The notes under the pieces were generated by a model, which ran no database searches, was not told the DNA's origin, and saw nothing but the letters and a program-made list of their open reading frames with translations. From assembly GCA_032355985.1 (NCBI GenBank), contig JAUKVZ010000001.1:744001-808000 (forward strand): a stretch of DNA of 64,000 nucleotides, read 5' to 3'. The stretch is from Sarcodiotheca gaudichaudii (lineage: Eukaryota > Rhodophyta > Florideophyceae > Gigartinales > Solieriaceae). This document shows positions 8,032 through 17,456 of the stretch, piece by piece (position 1 is the stretch's first letter; each line of letters opens with the position of its first letter). A program made the position numbers and the translations under genes.

Positions 8032-9324
8032 CTAGGAACGGCTCGCGCGCGCCAGCCAGCGTCGCTCCACGGTCTCCACCGGGCCGAACGCCTGCTCGAA
8101 AAGCTCCAGCTGGCGAGCCCCCGTCGTCGTGCCCGGCGTCTCATCCATGACGCTCAGCAGATACCGGGTCAGCCCCGCGCGCTCGTATCGATACAGATGC
8201 TCGATCAGCGCGTAGCTCTGGCAGTACATCGTGTCCGCCAGGCTCGCCTCATTGCCCGCCACATTCAGGCTCTGCACCAGCGACACCAGCGGAATCAGCC
8301 GCCCCTCGGTCAGACGCTGCTGAAACTCGCCCGCCCGGTTGTACGTCGTGTGATCAGGTCCGAACGCCCGAGACGCCTCTTCCGTCTCAAAGGCCACCGC
8401 CAGACCCTCAGTGATCCAGAACGGATACTGATGCCCGCGCGACTGCACACCGCAGTTGAACGCCAGCAGATGCACCGCCTCGTGAATCGTCTTCGCCTCC
8501 GAAGACTCCGCGGCGTCCTGCTTCAGCCGCCGACGCTCATCCTTGACCCGCCGCAGCGTCTCCTGAGCATGCGCCATCATCGCCTTCGCCTTCTCAGAAT
8601 CGCGCTCCCGCCGCGCCTCCTGCGTCGCCTTCTTCGCATCCTGCTCGTGCTGAGCAAGTTTGGCGAACGCCCGCAGATACGAAGGACTCGTCGCATCGTC
8701 ATAGAACACAACGCGATTCGTCAGCCCAGCGTAATACCCCGCGATCCAGCTCGCTTCCACGCCATCGTGCTCACGAGCAAAAGTGCGATACGCCTCATGC
8801 TCATCAAATAGTACGCACAACAGCTTGTGCTCGGGAGGCGTCGCGGGATACTCCATCCGATCCATCACCCGGAAAAACTGGTGATACGTCCGCTCCAGCA
8901 GCGCCGAACGCGAGCGCGTCCAGCTCGCGTCCGTGTTGGACAGAATGACGAAATGCTTCGTCTCAATGCGCTTGAAAGTCGGCGACAACAAAGCGAGCGT
9001 CTGGCTCACCTGCACTTCATCGGCGAAAATCTCAAACTCCGGCGCATCCGCCAGACGCTTCAGTGCGTCTGCCGCACGCTCTCGCGTCTCCGAGGCTCGC
9101 CACGCTCCGCGCAACGACCTCGCCGCCGAATCCAGATCGCCCCTGCGATACGAACGCTCCGCATGGTCGATCATCGCAAGCGCTTGCGCCTGCGTCGGTC
9201 CGTGAGCGCAGGCGTCCATCTGGGCGCCCGCTGACTCCGCCGGCCCCAGACCAAGCTGTGCTGCAACCAGCCAGCCCGCCCAGAGCGCAAGACCGAAAAC
9301 CAGAACCTCCTTGTTTCTGATCAT
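8032..9324 (-). CDS. DUF1570-type metallopeptidase-like protein
   Basis: A 430-residue protein with an N-terminal hydrophobic segment (VLVFGLALWAGWLVAAQLGL) that anchors or exports it. The N-terminal third is TPR-like (AERSYRRGDLDSAARSL). The C-terminal part has the HExxH zinc motif HEAVHLLAFNCG followed by PFWITEGLAVAFE, the glutamate-bearing arrangement typical of DUF1570 and gluzincin-like peptidases common in Planctomycetota. A charged coiled-coil insert (AKKATQEARRERDSEKAKAM) precedes the HExxH. The start giving MIRNKE is favoured by GGAGAGAG upstream. No partner genes are evident; the next gene (nuoB) is divergent. Peptidase activity is inferred from the motif; the substrate is unknown. 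Confidence 0.75.
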   Translation of the reverse strand: MIRNKEVLVFGLALWAGWLVAAQLGLGPAESAGAQMDACAHGPTQAQALAMIDHAERSYRRGDLDSAARSLRGAWRASETRERAADALKRLADAPEFEIFADEVQVSQTLALLSPTFKRIETKHFVILSNTDASWTRSRSALLERTYHQFFRVMDRMEYPATPPEHKLLCVLFDEHEAYRTFAREHDGVEASWIAGYYAGLTNRVVFYDDATSPSYLRAFAKLAQHEQDAKKATQEARRERDSEKAKAMMAHAQETLRRVKDERRRLKQDAAESSEAKTIHEAVHLLAFNCGVQSRGHQYPFWITEGLAVAFETEEASRAFGPDHTTYNRAGEFQQRLTEGRLIPLVSLVQSLNVAGNEASLADTMYCQSYALIEHLYRYERAGLTRYLLSVMDETPGTTTGARQLELFEQAFGPVETVERRWLARASRS

Positions 9325-9618
9325 GAGCTCTCTCTCCGCGCCCCTCCAGGCGACGCGACAGAGATCGGGCCCCATCAGGCCTCGTCTGAGCGCTCACGAA
9401 ACTCATTCGCCCCCGCGCGGTCCGGGTGACATGGACCCGCCGAATGTGCCGAAAGAGCAGCCACGTCCCATCAGCACGCATTCCGCGCAACGCGCGCATC
9501 CCGCGCCGCTCGCGCCTTCACATCACCCATGGATCGCGGCGGCTCCGCCCGATAGCTATCATCAGAAGCAGGGCCCGTCCGGCCCCGAATGAACCCAGCG
9601 AGAGGAGACGGCGCACGC

Positions 9619-10185
9619 ATGGGCCTTGAAGCAGCAATCTCAGCAGATGGCTTCCTCACGACGCAGCTTCAGCGCGTCATCAACTGGTCAAGAAGAAGCT
9701 CACTCTGGCCCATGCCATTCGCCACCGCCTGCTGCGGCATCGAACTCATGGCCACCGCCTCCAGCCGCTACGACCTCGCCCGATTCGGCGCCGAAGTCAT
9801 GCGATTCAGCCCCCGACAGGCCGACCTGCTCATCGTCGCCGGCCGCGTCGCCGTCAAAATGATGCCCGTTCTCCAGCGCATCTATCAGCAGATGCCCGAG
9901 CCCCGATGGGTCATCTCCATGGGCGCCTGCGCCTCCACAGGCGGCGTCTTCGATACCTACGCCGTCGTCCAGGGCGTCGATCAGTTCATCCCCGTCGATG
10001 TCTACGTCCCAGGCTGCCCGCCCAGACCCGAGCAGCTCATCGAAGGCGTCATGGCTATCCAGCGACACATCGATCAGGAAGGCATGCCCCCCGTCGGTGG
10101 CAAACGCGTCCCGCTCGGCATCGCGCTCGAACCGACCCACGAAGTCGCCCCCCAGCCCGTCGGTCTCAACGTCGACATCGTCTGA
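9619..10185 (+). CDS. nuoB: NADH-quinone oxidoreductase subunit B (NuoB), solitary
   Basis: NuoB carries the terminal iron-sulfur cluster N2 of complex I, passing electrons to quinone. Cluster ligands are present: adjacent cysteines in TACCGIE, Cys in GACAST, and Cys in VPGCPPRPE, with the family stretch [17 protein letters not shown]. The 188-residue length is normal. Start chosen at the ATG giving MGLEAAIS because AGAGGAGA lies upstream; the frame could extend ten residues to 9589 without support. The gene is alone: no nuoA, nuoC, nuoD or other subunit flanks it, unlike the usual operon. It may serve a complex encoded elsewhere or be a second copy. Hydrogenase-type small subunits are excluded by the complex I-specific motifs. 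Confidence 0.93.
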   Translation: MGLEAAISADGFLTTQLQRVINWSRRSSLWPMPFATACCGIELMATASSRYDLARFGAEVMRFSPRQADLLIVAGRVAVKMMPVLQRIYQQMPEPRWVISMGACASTGGVFDTYAVVQGVDQFIPVDVYVPGCPPRPEQLIEGVMAIQRHIDQEGMPPVGGKRVPLGIALEPTHEVAPQPVGLNVDIV

Positions 10186-10252
10186 CGCAACGCCAACATC
10201 CGAAAACGCCGCCCCCCGCAAGCCTCCCTAGAGTCCACGCGGAGGTGCTGTC

Positions 10253-10891
10253 ATGCGCACATGCTCGATCTGTCTCGCCCTCATCGCATCCATGCTGCTC
10301 ATCGCCGCCCTGCCGGCCGCGATCGCAAATGACAAGGCCGAGCCCACCGACCCCCTCGCCGAACAGGAAGCAAGCTTCGTCGAAATGCTCGATCGCCTCC
10401 GCGAGCTCGAAGAAGCCCTCCCCCCTGACGCGGCGAACTTCGAAGATCGCGCACGCATCGCATCGCTCGACGACAGCCTCATCGACATCGGCCTCAGCCT
10501 CGCCGCGAACGCCATCGAAGAAAAAGACGACGCCCTCGCCCGCCGCGTGCTTGCCCGACTCCTCACACGCTCAGCCGACGAACGCATCCTCGCCATGATC
10601 CAGGTCAGCTTCGGCCGCCCGCTCCAGGGCGTCCCCGATCAGCAGCCCGTCATCATCGAGCGCGAATCGCGCCCCATCATCGATCGCTCCGGCGAAGATC
10701 GACGCCTCGAGCGCCAGATTTCCGTCATCGACAGCCGCCTCCGCCAGATCGAACGCGACATCAACAACAACAATTTCGCAGAGACAAGAATCGAGCGCCT
10801 GGAAAACCAGGTCCGCGGCATCGAAGCCGATCTCAATCGCGCCGTCCGCCGCATCGAACGCCTCGATCTCGAAATCCAGCGCCAGCGCTAA
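10253..10891 (+). CDS. Exported coiled-coil protein of unknown function
   Basis: A 212-residue protein with a signal peptide (CSICLALIASMLLIAALPAAIA) and a mature part that is almost wholly alpha-helical and charged. The segment from about residue 145 to the end is a heptad-like coiled coil (ERQISVIDSRLRQIERDI; RIERLENQVRGIEADLNRAV), so it probably oligomerises or spans part of the periplasm. A good ribosome-binding site (GGAGGTG) precedes the ATG at 10253. It follows nuoB after 67 bases but has no obvious functional link. No domain family recognised. Confidence 0.75.
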   Translation: MRTCSICLALIASMLLIAALPAAIANDKAEPTDPLAEQEASFVEMLDRLRELEEALPPDAANFEDRARIASLDDSLIDIGLSLAANAIEEKDDALARRVLARLLTRSADERILAMIQVSFGRPLQGVPDQQPVIIERESRPIIDRSGEDRRLERQISVIDSRLRQIERDINNNNFAETRIERLENQVRGIEADLNRAVRRIERLDLEIQRQR

Positions 10892-10907
10892 GCGCTGGAC
10901 GAGCAAC

Positions 10908-12944
10908 TCAGTAGCAAGGCCCCCAACTACCGACCAGCAGCGCCAGATCAGATGCGCCAACGCCGCCGCCGTCAAGATCCGCTGGAATGAATTGGGCGCC
11001 CCAGTTGCCAATGAGCACCGAGAGATCCGCCGAGTTCACGACATCATCATTGTTCAGATCAGAGCGACAGGCGCCTCGACATCCGTCAGCATCGACGATC
11101 ACGAGGCCGGCCTGCAAATCTGCAACGAATGCCAGTCCGCCCGCAACCGCCACATCCCTTGCTTCGGCGAAATCCGCAAGTTGCTGGATGTCGACGATAG
11201 TTGGCGTAGAAGGATTGCTGACATCAATCACGTACAACTGATTGAGAAATGTGGAATCAGCCGCATAGACGAGGCCTCGCGAGACGTCGACAGCTCGCAC
11301 GTAGTCGTGCGTCGCGACGCTTCCAATGACGAATGGGTTCGTCGGATCGCTCGCGCTGACGATCTGCACCCCGGCGCTTCCGCTTGCGACATATGCGATA
11401 TGTCGAGACGCGGCCACATCAAACTCGCCGCCCGGCGTATTGACCGATCCCAGAAGGACAGGCGATGTGGGATCAGTCACATCAATGACGTGGATGCTCC
11501 CCGCCGCGACGTACGCAAGCCCTTCGGACACGGCGACAGCGATGGCGGAGCCAGGCGTGTCCACATTGCCGAGAACGCCTGGATTCATCGGATCGGTCAC
11601 GTCAACGATCGAAAGACCGGCGCTCCCATCCGCCACAAACGCCAATACACCCGCCAGAACGACCGCTTTTGCAGAACCCGGCGTGGCTGCGCTCCCTGTT
11701 TCGACCGGCGTCACAGGATCGCTGATGTCAAAGATCTTCAGGCCGGAGCCGCCCGCCGGCACGAACACCAGATCCCCGGACACCGCCACCTTATTGTCAG
11801 AAATCGATATGGGGATCCGGCCCACGACATTCGCCGCGTTGGGATCCGTCACATCAACGATCATGAGGTCATCATCGTCATTCGTGACAATGGCCCAATC
11901 TTCACTCGCAGCGACGACGGTCGAAGATGCAAGCGCCTCTATGGTCTCAACGAAAGAGGGATTCGCCGGATCGCTCACGTCAAATATCTGCACACCGGCG
12001 ATGCCGTCGGCGACGTATGCATACCCGTCCGACACGATAATCCCGTTCGCCTGGCCGTCTGTATCGAGTCCAGCGAGTAACGCCGGATTAGATGGATCAC
12101 TCACGTCTACGACCTGAAAACCACCTGAATGTCCGGCAGCGACATACGCGATTCCGTCCGACACGGCGACTCCGAGAGCTTCGCCCGGCACGACAATGTC
12201 ACCCACGATGACCGGACTCGTCGGTTCGCTCACATCCACGATCTGAACGCCCGCGTCCATGTCAGCGATGAATGCGAAGTCGCCCGATACATCGATTCCT
12301 CTTGCGTTGCCCGGAGTATTGACGTCGCCCACGACAACAGGGTTTGACAAGTCGCTTACATCCACGATCTGCATGCCCGACGCGCTTCCGGCGATATACG
12401 CAAAATCGCCTGAGATTGCGACAGCCTGCGCATACTCCGGCGTATCGACGGATCCGACTTCGATCAGATTCTCCGGATCGCCAACATAAAAAATACGCAA
12501 CCCCTGGTGCCCGCAAGCGACATACGCCAGTCCATTTGAGACGACCAGTTGACTGCCTTCCCAGAAGTCTTGAATCACACCGCGCACGATCGGATCAGAC
12601 GGGTTGCTCACGTCGACGACTTGCAGCTCACTATCCTTAATGACACAGGCCGTACTCCCGAATGCCGAGACCCATTTGCTTGACTCAGGCTGCGCCACGT
12701 TGCCCAGTGCAATCGGGCTCGAAGGATCGCTGATGTCATACAGCGCGATACCGCCGTAGCTGTGCCCGATGTACGCCACCTCTCCGAATATCTCGACACT
12801 CAGTGTCGGCCCGAAGTTTGCGCCGACAATTGCTGGGTCACAGCCTGTGCCCGCCGAAACCACGGGCGCGATGCAAGCGACACACACAATCGCCATCACA
12901 TGCAATCGCCGAGTGAGCCATGACTTTGCGCCAGTCAACTTCAT
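10908..12944 (-). CDS. LVIVD-repeat beta-propeller protein with dockerin-like C-terminus
   Basis: A secreted 678-residue protein. After a signal peptide (VMAIVCVACIAPVVSAG) come roughly fourteen LVIVD-type repeats of about 42 residues, each with the pattern A-x-x-V-A-V-S-x-G-x-A-Y-V-A ... GVQIVDVSDPSNP, which in this family form a beta-propeller. The last 55 residues hold two dockerin-like calcium-binding segments (DLNNDDVVNSADLSVLIGNW and DLDGGGVGASDLALLVGSWG), the surface-anchoring tail seen in other genes of this window. The start is the ATG giving MKLTG because CGGAGA lies 8 bases upstream; the open frame continues 22 codons further without support. Base composition is less skewed than in its neighbours. 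Ligand unknown; choice of anchor inferred. Confidence 0.85.
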   Translation of the reverse strand: MKLTGAKSWLTRRLHVMAIVCVACIAPVVSAGTGCDPAIVGANFGPTLSVEIFGEVAYIGHSYGGIALYDISDPSSPIALGNVAQPESSKWVSAFGSTACVIKDSELQVVDVSNPSDPIVRGVIQDFWEGSQLVVSNGLAYVACGHQGLRIFYVGDPENLIEVGSVDTPEYAQAVAISGDFAYIAGSASGMQIVDVSDLSNPVVVGDVNTPGNARGIDVSGDFAFIADMDAGVQIVDVSEPTSPVIVGDIVVPGEALGVAVSDGIAYVAAGHSGGFQVVDVSDPSNPALLAGLDTDGQANGIIVSDGYAYVADGIAGVQIFDVSDPANPSFVETIEALASSTVVAASEDWAIVTNDDDDLMIVDVTDPNAANVVGRIPISISDNKVAVSGDLVFVPAGGSGLKIFDISDPVTPVETGSAATPGSAKAVVLAGVLAFVADGSAGLSIVDVTDPMNPGVLGNVDTPGSAIAVAVSEGLAYVAAGSIHVIDVTDPTSPVLLGSVNTPGGEFDVAASRHIAYVASGSAGVQIVSASDPTNPFVIGSVATHDYVRAVDVSRGLVYAADSTFLNQLYVIDVSNPSTPTIVDIQQLADFAEARDVAVAGGLAFVADLQAGLVIVDADGCRGACRSDLNNDDVVNSADLSVLIGNWGAQFIPADLDGGGVGASDLALLVGSWGPCY

Positions 12945-13130
12945 TCGATGTCTCCGGAAACTCGAACAGTGGCATGACTGCTCAAAACCAGAAGGACGTC
13001 GTGCGTCCACGGCTGCAATCCATCATATCGAGCAGACCAAATACACCCCAGTGCTTTTTGCCAATGTCGCGGACCGCCTCGCCGACGTCCCCTCTGTACG
13101 CCGTATACGGACGCCGAAGTCTCCAAATCT

Positions 13131-14219
13131 TCACGCGCCAGCGCCTCCATCCAGCCGCTTCATGCACACCTGCGCCGTCTCACGAACCAGGGCGTTCTCC
13201 GACTCCAGCGCACGTTCAATCACATCGCGCCCCCCAACGCCATCCCCCTGCACCACGTCATTCGTCAGCGCAATCAGCGCATTCCGCTGCATCATCTCCA
13301 GCCGCGCCCGCTTCATCGCGCTCTTCGTAAACGCCGTCCGCCGATCCTCCGCGCTCCATCCAAGCACCTCCAGCAGATCAAACGAGTTTCGCTTCGGCGC
13401 ATACGCCTCGTGCGCATCTTCCAGCCGCCCCTCCGCGCCATCCGGCCGCGGACTGTTGTGCGGACACACCTCCTGGCAGATGTCGCATCCATACACCCAG
13501 TCCTCCATCCCGGCGTGCAGCGCCTCCGGAACAAGCTCCCGCTGTTCGATCGTCAGATAGCTCACGCACCTCGTCGCATCCACTGAATACGGCGTAATCG
13601 CATCCGTCGGACACGCATCAATGCATCGCGTGCACGTCCCGCAGTGATCCTCAACGCGATTCTCTTCCGCACAAGCCGCAAGCTCCAACGTCGTCACGAT
13701 CCCGCCCAGGAAGAAGTAACTCCCGATCACCGGATGAATCAGCAGCGTGTGCTTGCCCACCCAGCCAAGGCCCGCCCGCGCCGCATGCTCCCGCTCCAGC
13801 ACCGGCGCCGTATCGACGAACACACGAAACTCCGCATCCGGATGCTCCTCCCGCAGCGCATCAGCCAGCGCAAAGAGCCGCTTCTTCTTCATCGCGTTGT
13901 GATAATCATCCCCCCGTGCATACCGCGCGATGCGCCCTGATCCCTCGGGCGCCGGCGCCTCGACCGCCCCCCGGCGCTCATACACATCCCCCACCATCAG
14001 GATCGATCGCGCCCCGGCAAGAAACACACGCGGATCCAGCCGCTCCTCCGTGCGCTCCTCCAGCCACTGCATCGAGCCATGCTTCCCATCCCGGATCCAC
14101 GCTCGATATGCATCGCCGAAATCGCTCGCCCGCGCCTCGCACACCCCCGCCAGCGCAAAACCAAGATCGCGCGCCATCGAAAGCGCGCGATCCGTCAATG
14201 CTTGTGTTGATTCACTCAT
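13131..14219 (-). CDS. queG: Epoxyqueuosine reductase QueG
   Basis: QueG performs the last step of queuosine synthesis, reducing epoxyqueuosine in the tRNA wobble position using cobalamin and two [4Fe-4S] clusters. The 362-residue protein shows the N-terminal cobalamin-binding domain (RIARYARGDDYHNAM; VFVDTAPVLEREHAARAGLGW), then the ferredoxin part with CGTCTRCIDACPTDAI and CDICQEVCPHN, supplying the eight cluster cysteines, and a C-terminal HEAT-like helical region. Length and motif order match the family. It lies between an LVIVD protein and an epimerase-like gene, all on the minus strand. No other queuosine gene is visible. Confident call. Confidence 0.94.
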   Translation of the reverse strand: MSESTQALTDRALSMARDLGFALAGVCEARASDFGDAYRAWIRDGKHGSMQWLEERTEERLDPRVFLAGARSILMVGDVYERRGAVEAPAPEGSGRIARYARGDDYHNAMKKKRLFALADALREEHPDAEFRVFVDTAPVLEREHAARAGLGWVGKHTLLIHPVIGSYFFLGGIVTTLELAACAEENRVEDHCGTCTRCIDACPTDAITPYSVDATRCVSYLTIEQRELVPEALHAGMEDWVYGCDICQEVCPHNSPRPDGAEGRLEDAHEAYAPKRNSFDLLEVLGWSAEDRRTAFTKSAMKRARLEMMQRNALIALTNDVVQGDGVGGRDVIERALESENALVRETAQVCMKRLDGGAGA

Positions 14220-14252
14220 GCGAGCGACCCATCGTTCGCTCAGGCCGGGCGC

Positions 14253-15098
14253 CTACACACCCACCGCCGCACCGGACTGCGCCCAGCCGTACAGACGCTT
14301 CGAAGCCTCCGACAGCGCCTCATCAGCCGCGGCAATCTCCGGACGCCACAGCCGATCCCACTCAAACACCAGCGGCCCGTCAAAATCCGCCGCATTCAGC
14401 GCTTTCACAAACGCCTCGCAAGGCACATCCCCATCACCCGGCAGACAGGGCGACCCATCCCGAACATCCTTCACCCGCGCAAGCAGCAGATCCTCATCCA
14501 AAAGTGCGATCGCTTCCTGAGGCGTATCGCCCGCGAAGTGACCCACCGCCATCGAATAGCTCGCGCCGATCAGCGGATTATTCACGCGATCGATCAGCTC
14601 CTTCAGATCAGCCGCCGTGCAGAAGCTGCCGCCATTTTCCAGCGCCACGCGCACGCCGCTGTGCCGCGCATCATCGACGACCAGCTTCAGCCGATCGACA
14701 ATCCGCTTGACGGCGCTTTCCCGTCGTTCCGACCCCTGCGCCTCGAATGCGAACACACGAATCAGCGGCGACCCGGCCCGATGCGCTCTTCCGATATGCC
14801 GCTTCGCCTCGCGAACGCTCTTTTCAAAGTCGCCGATCACGCGCCCGATCACCGGAGGCTGCACCGGCGCATCAAAGCGGCAGCCCGTGCCGATCGAAAC
14901 GATGCGGATGCCATCCTCGCCGAAGATCTCATGCATCTTCTCGCCGTCAGTCAGCGCCGGATCAGACGCCAGCTTGCTCGGATCATCGCCGAAGCTGCGC
15001 AGCTCCACGCCTTCAAATCCAAACCGCTCGGCGGCCGCCGCCACCTCGCGCGCTGTCCACTCAGGACACGCAACCGTGCTGAAAGAGATGGTCATCAT
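14253..15098 (-). CDS. Sugar phosphate isomerase/epimerase-like TIM-barrel protein
   Basis: A 281-residue protein of the xylose-isomerase-like TIM-barrel superfamily (AP endonuclease 2 fold). Evidence: the start MTISFSTVACPEW, a barrel strand with FGFEGVELRSFG, GVRVALENGGSF (metal-ligand Glu strand) and VFEWDRLWRPE near the C-terminus, matching the strand-end carboxylates of the family. Such enzymes isomerise or epimerise sugars or polyols, often in inositol-type catabolism, but no such genes are nearby. The longest frame starts at a TTG ten codons earlier; the double ATG at 15098/15095 is preferred. It lies 33 bases upstream of queG on the same strand and could be co-transcribed. Substrate unknown. 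Confidence 0.75.
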   Translation of the reverse strand: MMTISFSTVACPEWTAREVAAAAERFGFEGVELRSFGDDPSKLASDPALTDGEKMHEIFGEDGIRIVSIGTGCRFDAPVQPPVIGRVIGDFEKSVREAKRHIGRAHRAGSPLIRVFAFEAQGSERRESAVKRIVDRLKLVVDDARHSGVRVALENGGSFCTAADLKELIDRVNNPLIGASYSMAVGHFAGDTPQEAIALLDEDLLLARVKDVRDGSPCLPGDGDVPCEAFVKALNAADFDGPLVFEWDRLWRPEIAAADEALSEASKRLYGWAQSGAAVGV

Positions 15099-15200
15099 CG
15101 AGTCGGCTCGCTTCCTTGAAGTCGACAACAGGTCGAAAGCGCATCACACGAGGCGACCATCCTAGATCGCCCCCCGCGCCCGTCAAACACGCCGCGCTTC

Positions 15201-17237
15201 CTACTGAACGCCGCCGATCGCCTTCATCTTCAATCGCACCGTCTGACGCCTGCCATCCCGGACGATCACGATGTCCACCTCATCGCCCGGCTTGTGATTG
15301 ACCAGTTGCTGCATCAGCCCGCCAGCGCCCTCGAGTTCCTCGCCGCCCCACAGGACGATCCGATCACCCTTCTGAAGGCCCGCCTCCGCGGCCGTGGTCC
15401 CTTCCGAGACGCCGCCGATCACAACGCCAGGCTCGTCATCCGCGTACTCCGGCGCAATGCCCAGACGCACCTTCGCACGACCCACGCCGCGCATCGACGC
15501 CTGCGGCACATCAGGCTTCACAAACGTCGGCTTCTCAATCGCCGTCGCAAACACATAGGTCAGATCCGCCACGAACTGCGCAATCCGCGCTCCGCCCGCA
15601 AAGTTCAGCGTCGAAGCCACATCATGCGCCGTGTGATACTCACTGTGCAGCCCCGTAAACGCCGCCAGCACCGGCACGCCCTCACGGAAGAACGATGAAT
15701 GATCCGAAGGCCCGTCGCCTCGCTTGCTGGAGACTACCTTCAGCCCGGACTCATCGATCGCCGGCTGAATCAGCTCCTTCATCTCCTCCGCAGTGCCCGT
15801 GCCATACAGCTCGAGCTTCTCATCACGAAGCCTGCCGATCATGTCCATATTCAGCATCGCCGCGATCGTCGAAAGCGTGATCGGCGGATGCTGCACGAAG
15901 TGCTTCGAGCCCAGCAGCCCCATCTCCTCGCCGCTGAAGCAGACGAAGATGATTGAGCGAGCATTGGCATGCTCATCCATCTGCTCATACCGCTGACTCA
16001 TCTCATCAGCGATCATCAATACGCCCGCCGTGCCCGATGCATTGTCATCGGCGCCCGGATGCACATGCCCCATCAGCGCCGGCGACCGCGAACTGTGCTC
16101 GCCGTATCCAATGTGGTCAAAGTGCGCGCCGACGACGACATACTCATGCCGCAAATCGCCCTTGCCAGCGAGCACGCCTCCGACGTTCCAGGTTTCGATT
16201 TCCTCGCGAAGAATCGCGATTTCCATCGCACCCCGTGCGCCCGGCAGATCGACGATCGTCGCCTCGCCCGTGTCGGCAAGCCGGCGCAGATCCGTCAGCG
16301 TGCGTCCTTCAGGATCGCCCGCCATCACGATCTGCTCCGCCGCCTCCAGGCTCATCATCGCCACCGGCCCATCGAAAGCAGGCCCGAAGCGCGAGTTCTG
16401 CAGCGTCAGCAGTTCACCCAGCCGCGGATCATCCGCCCCCGGCGCATTGACAAGCACCACGCCCGCCGCGCCGCGCTCAAACGCCGCTTCAATCTTCGGT
16501 AAGAGCGCCGCGCGCCGGGACCAACGTCCAGCATCCGCCCACAGACTCTTCCCATCCTCATCCATGGGCTCAAAGCGCAGCACCATCGCGATCTTGCCAT
16601 CAAGCACATCGTGATGCCCGTAGCTGGAATAGTCGTCCGGCCCATCGGTGATCGAATAACCAACGAACACAAAGCCGCCTTCGGCGCTCGCGTTGCCGCT
16701 GACAGCAAGCGGATTGAACTCCGATTCAATCAGCAGCAATCGCTCACGCCCATTCTCGCGCACCGCAAACTCGCCGACTTCCAGCGTCCGCTCACCCGGC
16801 ACTTCAAATGACTGAAGAAAAGTCTTGCCCGTCGCGCCGCCGAAGCGACCCATCGTTCCCGTCTGCTCACTGAAGAACGCCGGCTCCAGACCCGCCTCCT
16901 TCATATAGAAGGTGATGTACTCAGCCGCCCGCTCGCATCCGCGCGTTCCCGGACCTCGGCCCTCGAAGTAGGGATTGCTCAAGGTCACCGTATGTGCATG
17001 AAACGTGCGCGCCGCCGGACCCATCTGATCCAGCGCCGCGGCAATCTCCGAATCCGGCGTCAGATCATCCGGATGCATAAAGAGCTGCTGGCCGCCCGTC
17101 GTCTGCCACTTCGAGATCGACGAGGGCGTCTCATCATGCTGCGCCGTCTGCTGAGAAGCGCATCCAACCGCCAGAGCAAACGCCAGCCCGCACACACCAA
17201 GTCGAGTCACCAGGCCCATCCGATCGTCTCGTCTCAT
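15201..17237 (-). CDS. M28 family zinc aminopeptidase lipoprotein with PA and PDZ domains
   Basis: A 678-residue exported peptidase. The signal peptide ends in a lipobox (LAVGC), so the protein is lipid-anchored. The order is: an N-terminal M28-type region interrupted by a protease-associated (PA) domain (GAAGVVLVNAPGADDPRLGE), the catalytic core with HFDHIGYG, GADDNASGT, CFSGEEMGLLGS, NMDMIGR and a final His near HSEYHTAHD, giving both zinc sites, and a C-terminal PDZ domain (GVSEGTTAAEAGLQKGDRIV). This architecture is common in Planctomycetota and Bacteroidota and suits extracellular amino-acid scavenging. The start is the ATG giving MRRDDRM, since the signal peptide begins there; 35 further upstream codons are open. 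The divergent neighbour is gcvPA. Confidence 0.9.
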   Translation of the reverse strand: MRRDDRMGLVTRLGVCGLAFALAVGCASQQTAQHDETPSSISKWQTTGGQQLFMHPDDLTPDSEIAAALDQMGPAARTFHAHTVTLSNPYFEGRGPGTRGCERAAEYITFYMKEAGLEPAFFSEQTGTMGRFGGATGKTFLQSFEVPGERTLEVGEFAVRENGRERLLLIESEFNPLAVSGNASAEGGFVFVGYSITDGPDDYSSYGHHDVLDGKIAMVLRFEPMDEDGKSLWADAGRWSRRAALLPKIEAAFERGAAGVVLVNAPGADDPRLGELLTLQNSRFGPAFDGPVAMMSLEAAEQIVMAGDPEGRTLTDLRRLADTGEATIVDLPGARGAMEIAILREEIETWNVGGVLAGKGDLRHEYVVVGAHFDHIGYGEHSSRSPALMGHVHPGADDNASGTAGVLMIADEMSQRYEQMDEHANARSIIFVCFSGEEMGLLGSKHFVQHPPITLSTIAAMLNMDMIGRLRDEKLELYGTGTAEEMKELIQPAIDESGLKVVSSKRGDGPSDHSSFFREGVPVLAAFTGLHSEYHTAHDVASTLNFAGGARIAQFVADLTYVFATAIEKPTFVKPDVPQASMRGVGRAKVRLGIAPEYADDEPGVVIGGVSEGTTAAEAGLQKGDRIVLWGGEELEGAGGLMQQLVNHKPGDEVDIVIVRDGRRQTVRLKMKAIGGVQ

Positions 17238-17346
17238 GTCATCTCTCAATGCAGTGTCAAACGTGGGTGTCACAACGTCCGTGGCGTGACGAGGAATGCC
17301 CCAGTCTAGGGGCCGCAGACGCCGCGTGGATCGATTCGCCATTCCA

Positions 17347-17376
17347 TTGCGAGCCCTCCCGCGCGATGCCTACACT
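17347..17376 (+). promoter_or_regulatory. Candidate sigma-70-type promoter for gcvPA
   Basis: TTGCGA (17347-17352), an 18-base spacer and TACACT (17371-17376) match the -35 and -10 consensus at 4 of 6 positions each. Transcription would start near 17383 and give a leader of about 75 bases before gcvPA. No glycine riboswitch could be recognised in that leader. Confidence 0.4.
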
Positions 17377-17456
17377 GTCGCCGCCTTGTACCGGCTCTCG
17401 ACCTGAACAGTTCAAGATCACCTGATCAGCAGCCGGCGAACCCCGCAGGAACGCTC

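Noticed and set aside
17377-17456. Glycine riboswitch in the gcvPA leader
   Set aside because: The leader is only about 75 bases and shows none of the conserved glycine-aptamer helices or the GGAGAG-like core.
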